DNA of 64,000 nt from Arthrobacter sp. ISL-30 (GTDB lineage Bacteria; Actinomycetota; Actinomycetes; Actinomycetales; Micrococcaceae). Position 1 is the stretch's first letter; each line of letters starts with the position of its first letter. This document shows, piece by piece, positions 7,121-15,332 of this stretch. A program made the translations under genes and the position numbers. The stretch lies in the NCBI RefSeq assembly GCF_018613855.1, contig NZ_JAGGPK010000014.1, positions 47,430 to 111,429 of the forward strand. The letters run 5' to 3'. The notes below the pieces were generated by a model that was given only the letters and a program-made list of their open reading frames with translations, ran no database searches and was not told the origin of the DNA.

Positions 7121-7559
7121 CAGAAGTCCTCCTCGGTAATGGGTACGACAGTCACTTTGCCCACGCGCCTCCTACATTTGAGTAGAGGCGAGTCGAGAAA
7201 TAGCACGCCTCCTGGCGGAATTGGCTGGGCTCGTTGTACATAGCCTCAATCACTAGAGTCCGCTGCCCACTACCCAGACACGCACAGGATGGGTCCACGG
7301 CGTGTCGTGGGAAAGGGTCGGGGTGGTTTCGTGGCTATGGTCGAGGTACCGGGCAACAGCCCGGGGCGGCGCTTAAGGAACTAAAGACCCGATGGCCGTC
7401 GGGTCTTCGTTCAGAGCGTTGCGCTCTTTGGTGCGATTCAAGGGCTTACTCCTTGATGGACACACCTCAAGAGTAGGCCCTTCGCAAGGACACGTCCATG
7501 ATCCCGGTCACGGAAGTGCACCAGCGGTTCCACCCCATCCTTCGGGAGGAGATGCTGGC
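7121..7559. other. Intergenic stretch with one hairpin
   Basis: No supported gene. It contains the promoter side of the reductase pseudogene and the terminator-like hairpin at 7384-7407. Confidence 0.35.
7384..7407. terminator. Terminator-like hairpin
   Basis: AAGACCCGA (7384-7392) pairs with TCGGGTCTT (7399-7407) around a 6-base loop, followed by CGTTC. The stem ends in A/T pairs, as in weak intrinsic terminators. Confidence 0.45.
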
Positions 7560-7670
7560 ATGGCTTCCTGGCGAAAGCATAAGGAACCATGGGGCGCCAT
7601 GAACCTGACGGTGAATATCATCCGCCTTGCGGTTGATCCGATCCGCTTGTTCTGGCACAACAACCCCTAA
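7560..7670 (+). CDS. Small ORF (36 aa) with strong ribosome binding site
   Basis: The frame reads M-A-S-W-R-K-H-K-E-P-W-G-A-M-N-L-T-V-N-I and ends I-R-L-F-W-H-N-N-P. GGGAGGAG lies 8 bases before ATG 7560, among the better ribosome binding sites of this region. The peptide is basic at its N-terminus with a hydrophobic, aromatic second half. The stop codon sits inside a short perfect hairpin (7661-7677). No family recognised. It is called on start signal and position rather than homology. Confidence 0.4.
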   Translation: MASWRKHKEPWGAMNLTVNIIRLAVDPIRLFWHNNP

Positions 7671-7677
7671 GGGGTTG
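7661..7677. repeat. Short palindrome over a stop codon
   Basis: CAACCCCT and AGGGGTTG (7661-7668, 7670-7677) pair around one base, and TAA 7668-7670 of the small gene lies in its centre. It may be a terminator stem or chance. Confidence 0.4.
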
Positions 7678-7880
7678 GCGGCGGGTGCGGGCGACGGCCT
7701 GCCCCCACCGTTTCATCCGGAATCAGGCAACCCCAAGGATGCCGGCATTGGTCGCCCATGCCAAGACGTCAAAGAGATCCCGGAGGTCGTGACGACCGCA
7801 GCCGCGGAGCTGCTGAGCCGGGCCCAACAAGACTTCGACGTGGAAATCCGCTTCTAGACGACTTTCCGTCTGCTGCCGGA

Positions 7881-8252
7881 CTATGGGGTCGCGTCTTGCC
7901 CTTCTCCTGCTGTTCGCGGGCGAGAGGCTCGGCGTTCCTTGGTCGGTGTTTCACGGGCTTGGGCTATTTGGGTGCGCAGTTGGTCGATTTGGCGGCCGCA
8001 GGTGTCGTGGAGGTCCTTGACGCGCTGCTCTCCATGGGAACGTTCAAGCTCCAAATTAGCTCTGGCGGCATCGCGCTCAGCGGTCAGCGTTGCCAGGTTG
8101 CCGCGCAGGTCGGCTGCCACCTCACGGGCACGGTCCAAATCGGCCCGGGCATTCGCAAGCTGGCCCTGCATCTCCTCGATCGTTGCTTCGCCGCGATCGG
8201 CCCGCTCCGCATCCGCCTGAGCGCGGCTCTCGGCCGCCCCGCCTTGCCGTTC
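7881..8252 (-). pseudogene. C-terminal fragment of a long coiled-coil protein (KfrA-like)
   Basis: From a stop at about 8250 the minus frame runs E-R-Q-G-G-A-A-E-S-R-A-Q-A-D-A-E-R-A-D and ends at 7881 with A-G-E-G-Q-D-A-T-P. The whole is a charged Ala/Glu/Arg coiled coil (for example L-T-A-E-R-D-A-A-R-A-N-L-E-L-E-R). Such tails follow the N-terminal DNA-binding domain of plasmid KfrA proteins. That domain is absent here, so the KfrA link is an inference from composition and plasmid-type context. The internal ATG 8171 has no proper ribosome binding site. Confidence 0.5.
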
Positions 8253-8471
8253 CGAGCATTAGAGAAACCGAAACACCAACCATGTATGGGAACCATCCGC
8301 GCATCGACAGCGGAGGCCAACAGCTCTAAGTTTGCTCAGGAGATTGCTTACCGAATCGGGAGGCAAACACGCACGCTCGGGATCCTTCACTGGGACAGTT
8401 CGCAAGGTCTTTGACATGCATAACGTACGACACGTCCCGAAAAAGTTGCTGCCGTGGGTGAGGATTGAGCT

Positions 8472-8618
8472 ATGGCAAAGCGCATCAGCGGCCCAAACGC
8501 CGTGATCTACAAGCCGACTGTCTTCCCTTCGGTCCGGACCGAAGTCTTTGATCAGCTCGCAGAGCCGAAGGCGACGGCTGATGTGTCCGTGTCGGTGATC
8601 CACCCCTCATCCTCATGA
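8472..8618 (+). CDS. Small ORF (48 aa) overlapping the NERD gene start
   Basis: The frame reads M-A-K-R-I-S-G-P-N-A-V-I-Y-K-P-T-V-F-P-S and ends V-S-V-I-H-P-S-S-S. Its TGA (8616-8618) overlaps the ATG of the NERD gene (8615) as ATGA, the classic arrangement for coupled translation. A GAGG motif lies about 9 bases upstream of ATG 8472. An 18-bp perfect palindrome lies inside it (8527-8544). No family is recognised, and the overlap is the main support. Confidence 0.35.
   Translation: MAKRISGPNAVIYKPTVFPSVRTEVFDQLAEPKATADVSVSVIHPSSS
8527..8544. promoter_or_regulatory. 18-bp perfect palindrome upstream of the NERD gene
   Basis: CTTCGGTCCGGACCGAAG reads the same on both strands without a spacer. 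Its size and symmetry suit a dimeric repressor operator, 71 bases before the NERD start. Function is inferred only from symmetry and position. Confidence 0.45.
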
Positions 8619-9436
8619 AGCAGATGAGGCTCCGGTACGCCGGAGCGTGTCGGGTGTGCGGTGCCTCTCTTCCGACCGGGACAGAAGCGATCTATGAGAG
8701 CGAGACGAGGACCGTCCGCTGCTTGGAGTGTGCCACCGAGGCTGCGGAAACGATGTCCTCCGACCTCGAACCACGTTGTGATGAGCCGTCGTCCAGTGAG
8801 TCCGGAATGGCCGGGTCGTCGGCCCGACGTGAATACGAGCGCCGCAAAGCGAAGGACGAGGAAAAGCTGCGCGAGAAGTGGGGTCGATTCGGTGGCCTCG
8901 CAGTCGCTCTCTCTGACGAGCGGCCGAGCACCAAGTCTTGGGATCGAGGCGCGATCGGTGAGGAGCGCCTCGGCGCTCGGCTAGACGCCCTGGCCGCCGA
9001 TGGTCTCGCTGTCCTTCACGACTGGCGCATCCCCGGTTCCAAGGCGAACATCGACCACATCGCCATCACTCGCGGCGGAATCTGGGTTATCGACGCGAAG
9101 CGGTACAAGGGACGACCTGAGCTGAAGATCGAGGGCGGCATCTTCCGCCCACGCGCCGAGAAGCTCCTCGTCGGCCGGCGTGATTGCACGAAACTGGTCG
9201 ATGGGGTGCTCAAACAGGTCGACGTCGTGCGCGACCTCGTCGGGGATGTTCCGGTCACCGGGGCGCTGTGCTTCATCGAAGCCGACTGGCCCCTGGTTAG
9301 GGGCGCGTTCTCGACTCGTGGCATTCACGTACTCTGGCCGAAACGGCTAGCCAAAGTGCTTGTAGAGGAGACAGCCGGCGACGTTGAGGTGGCGGAGATG
9401 CGTGAGTCGGTAGCCGCGCGGTTCAAGTCTGCGTGA
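8615..9436 (+). CDS. NERD (nuclease-related) domain protein with N-terminal zinc ribbon
   Basis: A 273-aa protein. The N-terminus has two cysteine pairs (C13-R-V-C16 and a second pair in V-R-C-L-E-C), suggesting a zinc ribbon. A charged helix follows (A-R-R-E-Y-E-R-R-K-A-K-D-E-E-K). The NERD domain begins about residue 110: G-A-I-G-E-E-R-L-G, then N-I-D-H-I-A-I-T-R-G-G-I-W-V-I-D-A-K. The D in N-I-D-H and the D-x-K pattern match the PD-(D/E)xK-like nuclease core proposed for NERD. The family is common in bacteria and on plasmids and may act on DNA; no substrate can be named. The start overlaps the 48-aa ORF; ATG 8624 is an alternative. Its 3' end has an inverted partial copy at 4501-4608. Confidence 0.85.
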   Translation: MKQMRLRYAGACRVCGASLPTGTEAIYESETRTVRCLECATEAAETMSSDLEPRCDEPSSSESGMAGSSARREYERRKAKDEEKLREKWGRFGGLAVALSDERPSTKSWDRGAIGEERLGARLDALAADGLAVLHDWRIPGSKANIDHIAITRGGIWVIDAKRYKGRPELKIEGGIFRPRAEKLLVGRRDCTKLVDGVLKQVDVVRDLVGDVPVTGALCFIEADWPLVRGAFSTRGIHVLWPKRLAKVLVEETAGDVEVAEMRESVAARFKSA

Positions 9437-9482
9437 CGTCACGCGTTCGATGTTCGAAGCCGTTCGGAAGCAGCCTAAGGGA
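9374..9482 (+). repeat. Inverted repeat partner of 4501-4608
   Basis: This stretch covers the NERD 3' end plus downstream flank. Similarity begins at GCCGGCGACGTT (9374-9385) and fades after TAAGGGA (9476-9482). Confidence 0.85.
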
Positions 9483-9967
9483 TTCTCTATCGGGGCAGCG
9501 GCGGTCTCCCTTCTCAAAACTCGTTCTGGGGCTGGCCGGAACGTCCCGTTCGAGAATCATTCAGGAGAGGCAACGCCAAGAGCTCGGCTCCCCCCAGCAG
9601 GCCTCTACTCGTACCCACCACCGCAGCATGGCGAAGCCTCCGAGGAAGAAGGTCCCGCCATTCTCGATTAGGGCATATTCTCGAGATCCTTCGTTTTCGA
9701 GAGGGAGACAATTGAAGTCTCAGGACTTGCTTCCTATCCCAGCAATATCCGGCTTGGCGTAAGGCCAATACGGACGGCAGTCCATAACACTCTACCGATG
9801 CCTCTCTGTACCCTTCCTACCGCCCATATGGGTCCACAAAGGGCCTCACGCAGCAAGTGACGCCAGCTCTCCAGCTCTCACAGACCACCTCTGGCACTCG
9901 AGGTAAACCGTGAGCCATGATTCACGGCAAGTCATGTCGTAGTCGGGCTCGACGTCCATGAATCGTC
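9437..9967. other. Intergenic region upstream of the relaxase, possible transfer origin
   Basis: No supported gene. Short symmetric elements are present: TCTCGA and TCGAGA around 9682-9705, and CGTGA/TCACG arms around 9909-9926. In MobF systems the oriT usually lies just upstream of the relaxase operon, so the second group is a candidate. The symmetry alone does not prove it. Confidence 0.3.
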
Positions 9968-10159
9968 GTGAATGAAAACAAGAGTATTCAATGTGGTCAG
10001 GGCTTCCAGCGAACTGATGCCGAGGACCTGGTCCGCGTCGCCAGCAGCCTGCTGGTCCCTTCCGAGACCGCAGGATTCGGACGCGGCAACAGCGCCGAGG
10101 CGCTGTTCCGCCGTCGAGGCTGGACGGCCGGCAGCCAGTCTGAGGCGCAAAAGCAATGA
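9968..10159 (+). CDS. Small protein translationally coupled to the relaxase
   Basis: A 63-aa frame (M-N-E-N-K-S-I-Q-C-G-Q-G-F-Q-R-T-D-A-E-D) ending S-Q-S-E-A-Q-K-Q. Its TGA overlaps the relaxase ATG at 10156 as ATGA. From residue 15 on, codons are strongly GC-biased at the third position (GAC CTG GTC CGC GTC GCC), which supports translation in this frame. The family is not recognised. Small relaxase accessory proteins often occupy this place, but that role is only inferred. Confidence 0.5.
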   Translation: MNENKSIQCGQGFQRTDAEDLVRVASSLLVPSETAGFGRGNSAEALFRRRGWTAGSQSEAQKQ

Positions 10160-13100
10160 CCATGTCCATCGCCCGGCTCTCCGCTCAGTCCGGCCTGAAA
10201 TACCTGTTCAAGACCACCATGATGGACGACCGGACCGTCACCCCCGCGGATGCCACCACGTACTACATGAAGGCCGGGACACCACAGGGCCGCTGGTTCG
10301 GCTCAGGCCTGCCCGGCATCAGCCGCGCCACTGGAGACGCCGTCACCGAAACCGATGCGAAAGCCATCTTTGACCATGCGGTCCACCCGGACACCGGGAC
10401 CTCCTTGGGCCGTCCGCACGGCCGACCCACAGTCGTCCAAAACAGCCACGGCCGAACCGAAACGCGCCACGCCGTCGTCGGCTTCGACCTGACCTTCAGC
10501 GTGCCCAAGTCCGTGTCCGTCCTCTGGGCACTGAGCCCCAGATCCCATCCAGGACCAAATCCTCCAGACGCACCACGACGCCATCCACGCCACCCTGCAA
10601 TGGCTCGAGAAAGCGGTCATCCACACGCGCGCCGGACGCAATGGCATCGCCCGCCTCGGCACCCGTGGCGCGATCGCCGCTGCGTTCGATCACTGGGAGT
10701 CGCGTGCCGGGGATCCGCAACTGCACACCCATTTGGTCATCGCCAACCGGGTCCAGCGCATCAGCGACGGCGCCTGGGTCACCCTGGATTCGAGAACGCT
10801 TTACAACGCCGCCGTCGCTGCCAGCGAGCGCTATAACGGTCTCCTTTTCGACGCCCTCCACCGCCACCTAGCTACGGACACAGAAATTCGTGCTCCGGCC
10901 ACAAACACCCACAACCCGAGTCAGCAGCTCACCGGTGTCGACGATGCGCTGATCCGCGAATTCTCCAACAGATCCCGCCTCATCGATCTGGAAACCGACC
11001 GGCTCGTGGCCAAATGGACCAAACAGCACGGCACTCCCCCGACGGCAACGACTACCCTCAAACTCCGCCAGCAGGCAACCCTCTCCACGAGAACTCCCAA
11101 AGCAGAGTCAGTTGCACCCCTTCATCAGCTCTCCGCGCAGTGGCAGGCGCGCGCAGTCGCCAAGGGCTTCGACCCCCGCCTCATCCTTGCCAACACCGTT
11201 CGACGCTCCCAAAAAGCCCCGTTCCGCGCCGGCGACTTCAGGACGAACTGGATCGAAACCGTCGCATCACTTGCCCGGCAGCGCGTCGCGGCGAAACGGG
11301 CCACCTGGAACCGATGGAACCTCCTCGCCGAAGCCGAGCGAGTGTGCGCCGCGATCCGCTGCCAAACGCCACGAGACCGCACCGCCATGATCGACGCAAT
11401 CGCCACCGCCGCCGAGGCCCAATCAGTCCCACTCAACGAGCACCGTTACAGCGTCCCCACCAATGCGCTGCCCGATCTGCGCCTCGGCGCCCAAAGCGTC
11501 TTCGACTTCCATGGATCGCGTCTCTGCACCGACGCCACGACACTCGCCTGCGAGCAGGCGGTCATGGCGGCAAGGAACGACGACGGCGGCCCCGCCCTCC
11601 GCCCGACCGTCGCCATGGAGACACTCGCCGGCTACCAACACCACGGCCGGTTCGCACTGCACTCCGATCAGCGTGCCGCCGCGTCCGAGGTGGTACTCAG
11701 CGGCAACCGGCTCGACGCCGTCGTCGGCCCGGCGGGCACCGGCAAAACCACAACGCTCGGCGCAGTCAAAACCGCATGGGAAGCCCAATACGGAGCTGGT
11801 GGCGTCATCGGCCTTGCACCCGCCGCGGCGTCCGCCGACGTTCTCGGCCGGGAATTATCCATGGCCGCCGAGAACGTCGCGAAATGGCTCCACGAATCCG
11901 CCGGCGCGGGTGCCAGCCGCCGGGCTGGGCGGTTCTTCGCCGTCGAAGCACGCCTGAGCAACTCCGGGGCGGCAAATACCCGGCTGGCGCAGGAAGCAAC
12001 GAGGCTTGCCGCGGAGCAGAACCGGTGGCGATTCCACCCGAATCAGCTGGTCATCATCGACGAAGCCTCCATGGTCCCCACCCTGCAGCTGTCCGCCCTC
12101 GTGCACCAGGCCCGGGACGCCGGCGCCAAAATACTCTTGGTGGGCGATCCGGGGCAACTGGATGCGATCGACGCCGGCGGCGTCCTCGGCTGGCTGGACC
12201 GGCAAGGCAAAACCGCGCGTCTGAGCACCATCTGGCGGTTCGAGCACGCTTGGGAACGGAATGCCTCGCTGAAGCTCAGGGCCGGGGACATCACAGCCAT
12301 CGACGACTACGACCAGCACCAACGAATAACGAATGGCGCTTATCTCGACATGGTCGACCACGCCTACCTGGCCTGGCAATCCGACACCCGTGGCGGGAAA
12401 TCGTCCATTCTCATTGCCGCGGACAATGAGACCGTCAGTATCCTCAACGAGAGAGCCCAGGGCGACCGGGTGACCCAAGGCGCCGTGGACGCCGAGCAGA
12501 CAGTTCCACTAAGCGACGGGCTGCGTGCCGGGCGCGGTGACACGGTCATCGCACGCCGCAACGACCGAACTCTTTCAGACAGTACCGGTGACTTTATCCG
12601 CAACGGCACCCTCCTCGACGTCGTGCATACCGGACGGCGCGACGCCTCCCTAGTGGCGGTCCGCAGGGACACCGGAGCCACTATCATGCTGCACCGAGAC
12701 TATGTCGAGAACGCGGTCGAGCTTGGATACGCGACGACGGCGCACCGCTCCCAGGGGATCACCGTGGATGCCGGACACACCGTCATCACCCAGGGCCGCC
12801 TCACCCGGGAACTACTGTACGTCAGCATGACCCGCGGGCGCGGAGACAACCACGCGTACATCAGCGAGACCGACCACGGCGATCACGAGCCCGTGGGGCC
12901 GTCACGTCATCGCAGGCCGCATGGCGGGAGATCCTCGGTGAGGTACTGGCTGCGGAAGGCTCCGAACGAACCGCCCACGAAATCCTCGCCGCCGAACAGT
13001 CGAGCGCCGACAATCTCGAACGACTCCACGCCGAATACGACTACCTCGCCCAGATCGCGGCCGCCGAGGACCTGACAACGTTCATCAAAGGGCGCGTTCC

Positions 13101-13719
13101 GGGGCCCGTGGAGGAACTGCATCAGTCTCCGTCATGGGGCGCGGCTGTGGCGGCCTGGCGCCGAGCCGCCGTAATCAGCCGCCCCGGTGCGGAGCGGACT
13201 ATCGCCGCGGCTCTGGAAACAAGCACCGGCGCGAAAGATATCGCAGCCGTCATGCACGCCCGACTCATCAATTTCGCGTCCAGGATGCCCTCCGGCGAGT
13301 TTGCGGTCGTCCCGGATCCGATCCACACGGATCGGCCGGATCTCGCCGACCTGATTGACCAAGTAAGCAAACGGATCAAACGCAGGACGGACAGCATTAT
13401 CAGAGCAGCTCTGGTGCTCGACCCCGAGTGGAAGCAAAACCTCCTCGACGCTCTGCCGCCCAACATAGGCGCAGATGCCCTCAACAGCGCGATTGGCACG
13501 GTTGCTATCTATCGGGAAAGGTGGGGCGTCGGTGACTCGTCACTCCCCCTCGGACCCGTCCCTGCGGACTACGAAAGGGAACAGCAATCTCAGACCGTGG
13601 GCGTTCAGCGACTCATTGACGCGGCCTCACGCGCAGTCGCCAATCAGGATTCTGATATCTGGCTTGGCATGCCGAGCAACCGGGAACCCAGCCTGATAAA
13701 TGTCGGTTGGCAGCTCTAA
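10156..13719 (+). pseudogene. MobF-type (TrwC/TraA) conjugative relaxase-helicase with two frameshifts
   Basis: The N-terminus (M-T-M-S-I-A-R-L-S-A-Q-S-G-L-K-Y-L) and G-F-D-L-T-F-S-V-P-K-S-V-S-V-L-W-A-L are TrwC relaxase hallmarks. The metal-binding histidines follow in Q-L-H-T-H-L-V-I-A-N-R-V. A RecD2/TraI-like helicase comes next: Walker A V-G-P-A-G-T-G-K-T-T-T, Walker B I-I-D-E-A-S-M-V, G-D-P-G-Q-L-D-A-I, and a late motif T-A-H-R-S-Q-G-I-T-V with Y-V-S-M-T-R-G-R. An extra base near 10536-10540 breaks the first frame (after W-A-L-S-P). A missing C near 12890-12892 breaks the second (after D-H-E-P). Correcting both gives about 1,187 aa. All motifs are intact, so decay is recent or the breaks are sequencing errors. 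Confidence 0.88.
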
Positions 13720-13820
13720 ACTGAGCTCGAGCAGGCAATCCATGATCTCCAATCCACTCATCACGCCGGGGTTCATCACACATAGTCTGGGGATCATCGG
13801 GCGAGAAGGGAGCGCCGGCG

Positions 13821-15002
13821 ATGCCTAGACCGCCGCTGCAGATCGGCACTTGGGGGAAGATCAGTCGAGACGAGGTGTCGCCTGGGGTCTGGCGCGCAAT
13901 GGCAAGATTCCGGGACTTCGACGGCGTCACCCGCAAAGTGGAGGCTCGAGCGGCGGCCACGTCGAAGAACGACAAAGGTGGGAAGGCCGAACGGCTGCTG
14001 ATTTCTGCGCTCACGGACCGCGCCATGCCGGCAGGCGAAGACATCACGTCGGACACCCGAATCACCAAGCTGGCTCTGATTTGGTGGGCGGAATTTGAGG
14101 ACGCCGATCGCGCACTCAACACTCGCCAGCGCTACAGGGACATCCTGGACAACTACGTTTCTCCCGGCGTCGGAGGTTTGCGGATTCGCGAAGCAACGGT
14201 CTCCACTTTGGATCGTTTCCTCAAGACCATACGCATCAAGCACGGCAACGCCACGGCAAAGCTCTGCAAGACCGTCCTGTCGGGCATGCTGGGCCTTGCA
14301 GCCCGCCACGGCGCGCTGGATGGAAACCCCTTGCGAGACGTGGCTACGATCCCGACAAATCATAAAGAAGTCCGGGCGCTAACCGTGACAGAGGTTGTCG
14401 CATTACGTGCGGGTCTCAGGCAATGGGAGGCCGACAAGAAGCAGGTCGGCCGATACCCGACTGTGGACATCCTCGACGTCATCGACATCATGCTCGCCAC
14501 GGGCGCACGCATCGGGGAGGCGTTGGCCATACGGTGGAAGGACGTCGATCTAAAATCCGAGAAGCCAACGGTCACCGTGAACGGAACGATTGTCTACATG
14601 CCCAAGCAGGGCTTGACCATCCAGGAGCACCCTAAGAGCGCCAATTCCCGTCAAAGGTACTTCCTACCGTCTTTCGCCGTGGAAATGCTCCTGAGACGGC
14701 AAATTGGGCTTCTGGAGGCCAATCCCTGGGACGTGGTGTTCCCTTCGGCCATTGGTTCGCTGCGCGATCCGAATAACTTCCGCAGGCAATGGCGTTCTGC
14801 GAGTGACGACCTTGGATTTCAATGGGTTACCCCGCACACCTTCAGAAAGACCGTAGGAACCCTGCTGGAGGCCTCGTCAGGAGTGGCTGTCGCTTCAGCC
14901 CAGCTTGGCCACTCCAGCGAAAACGTGACAAGGAAGCACTACGTCCAGAAGACGCACGAGGCACCGGATAACACCTCGCTGCTCGAGGCTTTCGGCAACT
15001 AG
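13821..15002 (+). CDS. Tyrosine site-specific integrase
   Basis: A 393-aa phage/ICE-type integrase. The N-terminal part is an arm-type binding region. The core-binding domain follows (T-R-Q-R-Y-R-D-I-L-D-N-Y-V-S-P-G-V). The catalytic domain shows R in A-T-G-A-R-I-G-E-A-L-A, H-x-x-R in P-H-T-F-R-K-T, the second H in Q-L-G-H-S-S-E-N-V and the nucleophile Y in R-K-H-Y-V-Q. All catalytic residues are present, and the frame is whole. AAGGGAG precedes ATG 13821. The gene ends about 100 bases from the 3' end of the tRNA at 15105-15178, the normal place for an integrase that uses that tRNA as attachment site. Confidence 0.93.
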   Translation: MPRPPLQIGTWGKISRDEVSPGVWRAMARFRDFDGVTRKVEARAAATSKNDKGGKAERLLISALTDRAMPAGEDITSDTRITKLALIWWAEFEDADRALNTRQRYRDILDNYVSPGVGGLRIREATVSTLDRFLKTIRIKHGNATAKLCKTVLSGMLGLAARHGALDGNPLRDVATIPTNHKEVRALTVTEVVALRAGLRQWEADKKQVGRYPTVDILDVIDIMLATGARIGEALAIRWKDVDLKSEKPTVTVNGTIVYMPKQGLTIQEHPKSANSRQRYFLPSFAVEMLLRRQIGLLEANPWDVVFPSAIGSLRDPNNFRRQWRSASDDLGFQWVTPHTFRKTVGTLLEASSGVAVASAQLGHSSENVTRKHYVQKTHEAPDNTSLLEAFGN

Positions 15003-15060
15003 CCCAAAACGTTTCCGGTGGGTTTCCGGTGGGTGATGACCTCAGAACGCAAAAACGAGA

Positions 15061-15100
15061 GTGCCCCTGACCTGCGTTTCCGCAAGTCAGAGGCACTTTT
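15061..15100. terminator. Bidirectional terminator between integrase and tRNA
   Basis: GTGCCCCTGACCTGC and GCAAGTCAGAGGCAC form a long stem with a few C/A mismatches around GTTTCC. TTTTC follows on the plus strand and CTCGTTTTT on the minus strand. It can serve both the integrase and the tRNA. Confidence 0.7.
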
Positions 15101-15104
15101 CATG

Positions 15105-15178
15105 TAGGGCTACTCGGACTTGAACCGAGGACCTTAGGATTATGAGTCCCGCGCTCTAACCAGCTGAGCTATAGCCCC
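15105..15178 (-). tRNA. tRNA with CAU anticodon (tRNA-Met, or tRNA-Ile2)
   Basis: A 74-base cloverleaf on the minus strand: acceptor GGGGCTA/TAGCCCT, D arm GCTC/GAGC, anticodon loop CTCATAA (anticodon CAT), T arm CTCGG-TTCAAGT-CCGAG, discriminator A, no encoded CCA. CAU can be elongator methionine or lysidine-modified isoleucine; I cannot separate these by eye. The 3' end faces the integrase, making it the probable attachment site of the element to the left. Confidence 0.92.
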
Positions 15179-15190
15179 ATAGTGCCCCAT

Positions 15191-15220
15191 GCCGGCAACA
15201 CACTGGCCGGCAACACACTG
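15191..15220. repeat. Exact 15-bp tandem duplication upstream of the tRNA
   Basis: GCCGGCAACACACTG occurs twice in direct succession (15191-15205, 15206-15220), in the expected promoter region of the minus-strand tRNA gene. Confidence 0.85.
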
Positions 15221-15332
15221 CACGAGGCAACGTATTGCACGATCGGGGCAAAAACACTTTAGCAATAGTAATCGCTTCCGGCGTCGCAAAAGCCCCGCCC
15301 TGCGGAAATCAGCCCTGGGAAAATCAGTCCTG

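Noticed and set aside
7681..7857. Plus-strand frame ending E-L-L-S-R-A-Q-Q-D-F-D-V-E-I-R-F
   Set aside because: The end looks protein-like, but there is no start codon with a ribosome binding site and no family match.
11014..12429. A long plus-strand frame of 471 codons inside the relaxase region
   Set aside because: It is an Arg/Pro-rich shadow of the helicase domain; the other frame has all the motifs.
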